Assembly (NCBI RefSeq): GCF_900107635.1
Contig: NZ_FNRD01000009.1
Span: 124,001-188,000 of the forward strand
Length of the DNA stretch: 64,000 nucleotides
Direction of reading: 5' to 3'
Source: Flavobacterium gillisiae
Lineage (GTDB): Bacteria > Bacteroidota > Bacteroidia > Flavobacteriales > Flavobacteriaceae
Below are positions 61,215 to 64,000 of this stretch, piece by piece (the stretch's first letter is position 1; each line of letters starts with the position of its first letter). Made by a program: the position numbers and the translations under genes. Under the pieces are notes generated by a model that saw only the letters and a program-made list of their open reading frames with translations, ran no database searches and was not told the DNA's origin.

Positions 61215-62111
61215 TCACTCTAATGCCTTTTTCAATTCTGTGGCAATAATTTCAAAAGCAGCAGAAAGAGTATCATTTTTGCCAGACATTAAAAAAACTT
61301 CCGTTCCAGGCATTTGCTTGCTATCCCATATCTTTTGCACTTTTTTATCCTGAATAAATGCCTTCGCATTGCAATTCCATACTACTGAAATCCCTGTGTT
61401 TTTTGAAAGTGCTTCTAGCATCTCATATTCAGAAGGCACAATATAATTAGGAATCATTGAAGGTCGTTTCTTGTTGAAAACATACAGCCAAAATAATTTT
61501 ATATGCGGAATACCTGAATCATGACTGTACCATTTTTGTTTGTTTAACCAATGCTCCACTTCCGTGAAATCTTTGGCTTTGATTTTAGACTTCACTTCTG
61601 CAACATCAATATCTGGAGAACCTATGATAATCTGTTTGATTTCCCCCAACTTCTCCTGAACAGTATCAAAGGTGTCGTACTTTTTAGTTACAACTGCAAA
61701 ATTTAGTTTTTTGGTGTCGACCAATTCAAAAAGCATATCATTTTCATGAAAACTAAAATCAATATAATCGAATTTTGAAAGCAAAGCACTCCCTATACTG
61801 CTGAACAAATGCTGAGAAATTCCCACCGATATTAACCGATTCGTACTCACCGCCTTGGCACGAAAACCATTCTCCACGTTTTCTAGCCGGTCTAACGCCT
61901 CTATAATCAAGTTATTGAGTAACTTAGCGTATTCAGTAGGGTCAACTCCTTTTGATTTTCGATTAAATAATTTATAGCCTACGTGAGCCTCCAGCATTGC
62001 TATTTGTTGGCTGACTGCTGGCTGACTTATAAACAACTCTTTGGCAGCTAGAGAAAAGTTACCATTTTTATAAACGGATTTAAATGTTCTGTACCATTCT
62101 AGATTAACCAT
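61215..62111 (-). CDS. LysR-family transcriptional regulator
   Basis: 298 residues from the ATG at 62111; the open frame extends 26 codons upstream but there encodes non-family sequence overlapping the divergent promoter region. The N-terminal winged HTH (WYRTFKSVYKNGNFSLAAKELFISQPAVSQQIAML in outline) and the substrate-binding C-domain are present. It is divergent from a DJ-1/PfpI gene followed by yqhD-like, so it probably controls them, as YqhC (AraC type) does for yqhD in E. coli; here the regulator is LysR. A palindrome TGATA-N10-TATCA overlaps its start. Confidence 0.9.
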   Translation of the reverse strand: MVNLEWYRTFKSVYKNGNFSLAAKELFISQPAVSQQIAMLEAHVGYKLFNRKSKGVDPTEYAKLLNNLIIEALDRLENVENGFRAKAVSTNRLISVGISQHLFSSIGSALLSKFDYIDFSFHENDMLFELVDTKKLNFAVVTKKYDTFDTVQEKLGEIKQIIIGSPDIDVAEVKSKIKAKDFTEVEHWLNKQKWYSHDSGIPHIKLFWLYVFNKKRPSMIPNYIVPSEYEMLEALSKNTGISVVWNCNAKAFIQDKKVQKIWDSKQMPGTEVFLMSGKNDTLSAAFEIIATELKKALE

Positions 62112-62130
62112 GATATAAATATATTTATCA
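62111..62130. promoter_or_regulatory. Possible LysR operator
   Basis: TGATATAAATATATTTATCA, an imperfect palindrome with outer TGATA/TATCA arms, at the start codon of the LysR gene and 69 bp before the divergent DJ-1 gene. It fits a LysR autoregulatory site; AT-rich chance matches are possible. Confidence 0.4.
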
Positions 62131-62172
62131 CAAACATAATTTAAATTATTTTTACTGATAGCATAATAGCCG

Positions 62173-62180
62173 TAAATTTG
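62173..62180 (+). promoter_or_regulatory. Probable -7 element of the DJ-1/PfpI gene
   Basis: TAAATTTG matches TAnnTTTG 18 bp before the ATG. No TTG at normal spacing, as expected for an activator-dependent promoter. Confidence 0.45.
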
Positions 62181-62198
62181 TAGAAACAAAATAACAAA

Positions 62199-62969
62199 AT
62201 GAAAAGAATCGCATTATTTGCATTAATAGTATTAACGGTAGGTTGTTTTACAGCAACTGCGCAAAAAACAAAAAAAACAAAGATGAAAAAAGTATTATTC
62301 GTTCTAACTAGCCATTCAGATTTAGGGAACACAGGAGAAAAAACAGGATTTTGGATTGAAGAATTTGCAGCACCTTATTATGAGTTAGCAGATAAAGGAG
62401 TTGTAATTGATATTGCAACGCCACTAGGAGGTCAGCCACCAATTGACCCAAAAAGTGCTGACGAATCTTTTGCTACAGAAGACACAAAAAGATTTGACAA
62501 AGACACTGAATTACAAGCTAAATTAAGTAAAACACACAAATTAGTTGATGTAAAAGAGTCTGATTACGATGCGGTATTTTACCCAGGAGGTCACGGTCCA
62601 TTATGGGATTTAGCTACAGACAAAAATTCAAGCGCATTAATTACCTCTTTTTATACTAATAACAAACCAGTTGCATTTGTATGTCACTCACCAGCAGTGT
62701 TGAAAAACGTAAAAGTAAATGGCGAATTCTTAGTTAAAGGTAAAAAAGTAACCGGTTTTTCTAATACAGAAGAAGCTGCGGTAGGATTAACTGATGTTGT
62801 TCCATTTTTATTAGAAGATGCTTTACAAGCAAACGGAGCAACTTATTCTAAAGGAGCAGACTGGAATCCATATGCTGTGGAAGATGGTTTATTAATAACT
62901 GGACAAAATCCAGCATCCTCTAAATTAGTAGCTGAAAAATTATTGCAACAATTGAATGCAAAAAAATAA
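62199..62969 (+). CDS. DJ-1/PfpI family protein, exported Hsp31-like
   Basis: 256 residues. The N-terminus (MKRIALFALIVLTVGCFTATAQ) is a signal peptide. The domain begins VLFVLTSHSDLGNTGEKTGFWIEEFAAPYY, with DYDAVFYPGGHGPLWDL, and the nucleophile elbow AFVCHSPAVL carries the catalytic Cys. Hsp31-like members hydrate methylglyoxal (glyoxalase III) or act as chaperones; a periplasmic location is unusual for the former and is inferred from the signal. The next gene is yqhD-like and the upstream divergent gene encodes a LysR regulator. Confidence 0.85.
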   Translation: MKRIALFALIVLTVGCFTATAQKTKKTKMKKVLFVLTSHSDLGNTGEKTGFWIEEFAAPYYELADKGVVIDIATPLGGQPPIDPKSADESFATEDTKRFDKDTELQAKLSKTHKLVDVKESDYDAVFYPGGHGPLWDLATDKNSSALITSFYTNNKPVAFVCHSPAVLKNVKVNGEFLVKGKKVTGFSNTEEAAVGLTDVVPFLLEDALQANGATYSKGADWNPYAVEDGLLITGQNPASSKLVAEKLLQQLNAKK

Positions 62970-62985
62970 TTAATAATTAAATTAT

Positions 62986-63040
62986 AAGGCTCTAACTGAC
63001 CATGGTTCTAATTTAGAACGCTGGTTTTAGAGCCTTTTAA
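62986..63040 (+). terminator. Hairpin between the DJ-1 and YqhD-like genes
   Basis: Arms AAGGCTCTAA / TTAGAGCCTT enclose an inner GTTCTAA / TTAGAAC hairpin, followed by TTTTAATTA. It may be a terminator or partial attenuator between the two genes. Confidence 0.6.
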
Positions 63041-63058
63041 TTACTTAAAATAATTAAG

Positions 63059-64000
63059 ATGTTAAACTTTGAATTATACAACCCTACAAATCTTGTATTT
63101 GGTAAGGGACAAATAGAAAAATTAGGTGAATTAGTACCAAAAGGAGCTAAAATATTATTGGCTTACGGAGGGGGAAGTATCTTTAAAAACGGAATTCACG
63201 AACAGGTAATCAATAACCTTAAAGGACACGAAATTGTAGAATTTGCAGGTATTGAAGCGAATCCACATTTTGAAACGTTAATGAAAGCTGTTGCTATTGT
63301 TAAAGAACAAAAAATTGATTTTATTCTTGCAGTAGGTGGCGGATCTGTAATTGATGGTGTGAAATTTATTTCTGGAGCTGTTAATTATAAAGGAGACCCG
63401 ATCGAGATTTTGCAAAAGCGTATCTTGATCAAAGAAAATGCAGTGCCTTTTGGAACCGTATTAACTTTGCCTGCAACAGGAAGCGAAATGAATTCTGGAG
63501 CGGTTGTTACAATCGAGTCCACTAAAGAGAAATTAGCTTTTGGTGGTTCTGCTTTGTTTCCAAAGTTCTCTATTTGCGACCCAACAGTAATTCAATCTTT
63601 ACCAAAAAGACAATTACAAAATGGTGTTGTTGATGCGTACACACATGTTATGGAGCAATACTTGACATATCCACACGAAGGATATTTACAAGATAGAATT
63701 GCAGAAGGAATTCTACAAACTTTAATTGAAGTTGGTCCTAAAGTCGTTGAAAACCCAGAAGATTATGCTTTAGCATCTAACTTTATGTGGAGCTGTACTA
63801 TGGCATTAAACGGATTGATTCAAAAAGGAGTTCCAAGTGATTGGGCAACGCACATGATTGGTCATGAGTTGACTGCTATGTACGGAATTGATCATGCACG
63901 TACTTTAGCAGTAATTGCACCTAGTTTATACAAAGTTATGTTTGAAACCAAAAAAGGAAAATTGGCACAATACGGGAAACGTATTTTCAATTTAACCGGA
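63059..64000 (+). CDS. Iron-containing alcohol dehydrogenase, YqhD-like, truncated by the window end
   Basis: The first 314 codons are visible from the ATG at 63059 (MLNFELYNPTNLVFGKGQIEKL in outline). The NADP-binding loop is ILAVGGGSVIDGVKF. Metal-site blocks are DAYTHVMEQYL, WATHMIGHELTAM and GIDHARTLA. YqhD reduces short-chain aldehydes with NADPH and protects against aldehydes from lipid peroxidation in E. coli. It follows the DJ-1 gene by 89 bp with a hairpin between. The remaining C-terminal part lies outside the window. Confidence 0.9.
   Translation, partial: MLNFELYNPTNLVFGKGQIEKLGELVPKGAKILLAYGGGSIFKNGIHEQVINNLKGHEIVEFAGIEANPHFETLMKAVAIVKEQKIDFILAVGGGSVIDGVKFISGAVNYKGDPIEILQKRILIKENAVPFGTVLTLPATGSEMNSGAVVTIESTKEKLAFGGSALFPKFSICDPTVIQSLPKRQLQNGVVDAYTHVMEQYLTYPHEGYLQDRIAEGILQTLIEVGPKVVENPEDYALASNFMWSCTMALNGLIQKGVPSDWATHMIGHELTAMYGIDHARTLAVIAPSLYKVMFETKKGKLAQYGKRIFNLTG

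Overview
The window is a low-GC, gene-dense stretch of a chromosome from a Flavobacterium-like bacterium (Bacteroidota). The taxonomic call rests on several points. Promoters carry the Bacteroidota TTG / TAnnTTTG elements. There is a PorZ-like type IX secretion protein with a C-terminal sorting domain. There are TonB-dependent receptors with carboxypeptidase-regulatory N-domains, an IPExxxVDY-family protein, a THC0290_0291-family protein, a 632-residue PurF and a single-chain GlyS. No tRNA, rRNA, insertion sequence, prophage or CRISPR array was found. Most of the window is housekeeping sequence, and the unusual material sits in small genes and intergenic regions.

Layout. 1-4.4 kb: the end of thiL, then a minus-strand signalling block made of a LytTR regulator with Glu at the phosphoacceptor site, a secreted peptide built from five identical 14-residue repeats, a TPR sensor kinase and its response regulator. 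4.7-12.7 kb: glyS, comF, sodB, purF, a PfkB kinase, rnhA and purN, with two tandem small-RNA candidates downstream of purF. 12.8-17.4 kb: acpP-fabF-rnc-IPExxxVDY-pyk on the plus strand, with a complete terminator-like hairpin inside the first codons of rnc. 17.5-22.3 kb: VOC, Bax-inhibitor-1, PAS, DinB polymerase, CYTH, RlpA and a small membrane protein. 22.3-29.3 kb: two TonB-dependent receptors and the C-terminal relic of a third. 29.4-42.5 kb: pgi, an M23 peptidase, a tryptophan-dioxygenase-family gene with DUF3108, a small-RNA candidate, hppD and hmgA (tyrosine degradation), a patatin fused to a barrel, uvrC and an aspartoacylase-like gene. 42.5-54 kb: a PLP decarboxylase overlapping formyl-THF cyclo-ligase, then lspA-dksA-ileS, recO-porZ and gdhA. 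54-64 kb: a THC0290 protein, metB, several small genes, yicC-gmk-nadD, and a LysR / DJ-1 / YqhD aldehyde-stress cluster cut by the window end.

How the genes fit together. Fatty-acid synthesis (AcpP, FabF) shares a strand and tight spacing with rnc and pyk. HppD and HmgA give two consecutive steps of tyrosine catabolism. LspA (lipoprotein maturation), PorZ (type IX secretion) and the TonB receptors all concern the envelope. LysR, DJ-1 and YqhD resemble an electrophile-detoxification module. The strongest candidates for something undescribed are the repeat-peptide/two-component locus (0.25-4.4 kb), the tandem 74-nt RNAs (8.1-8.5 kb) and the terminator embedded in rnc. All functional statements are inferred from sequence reading without database searches.
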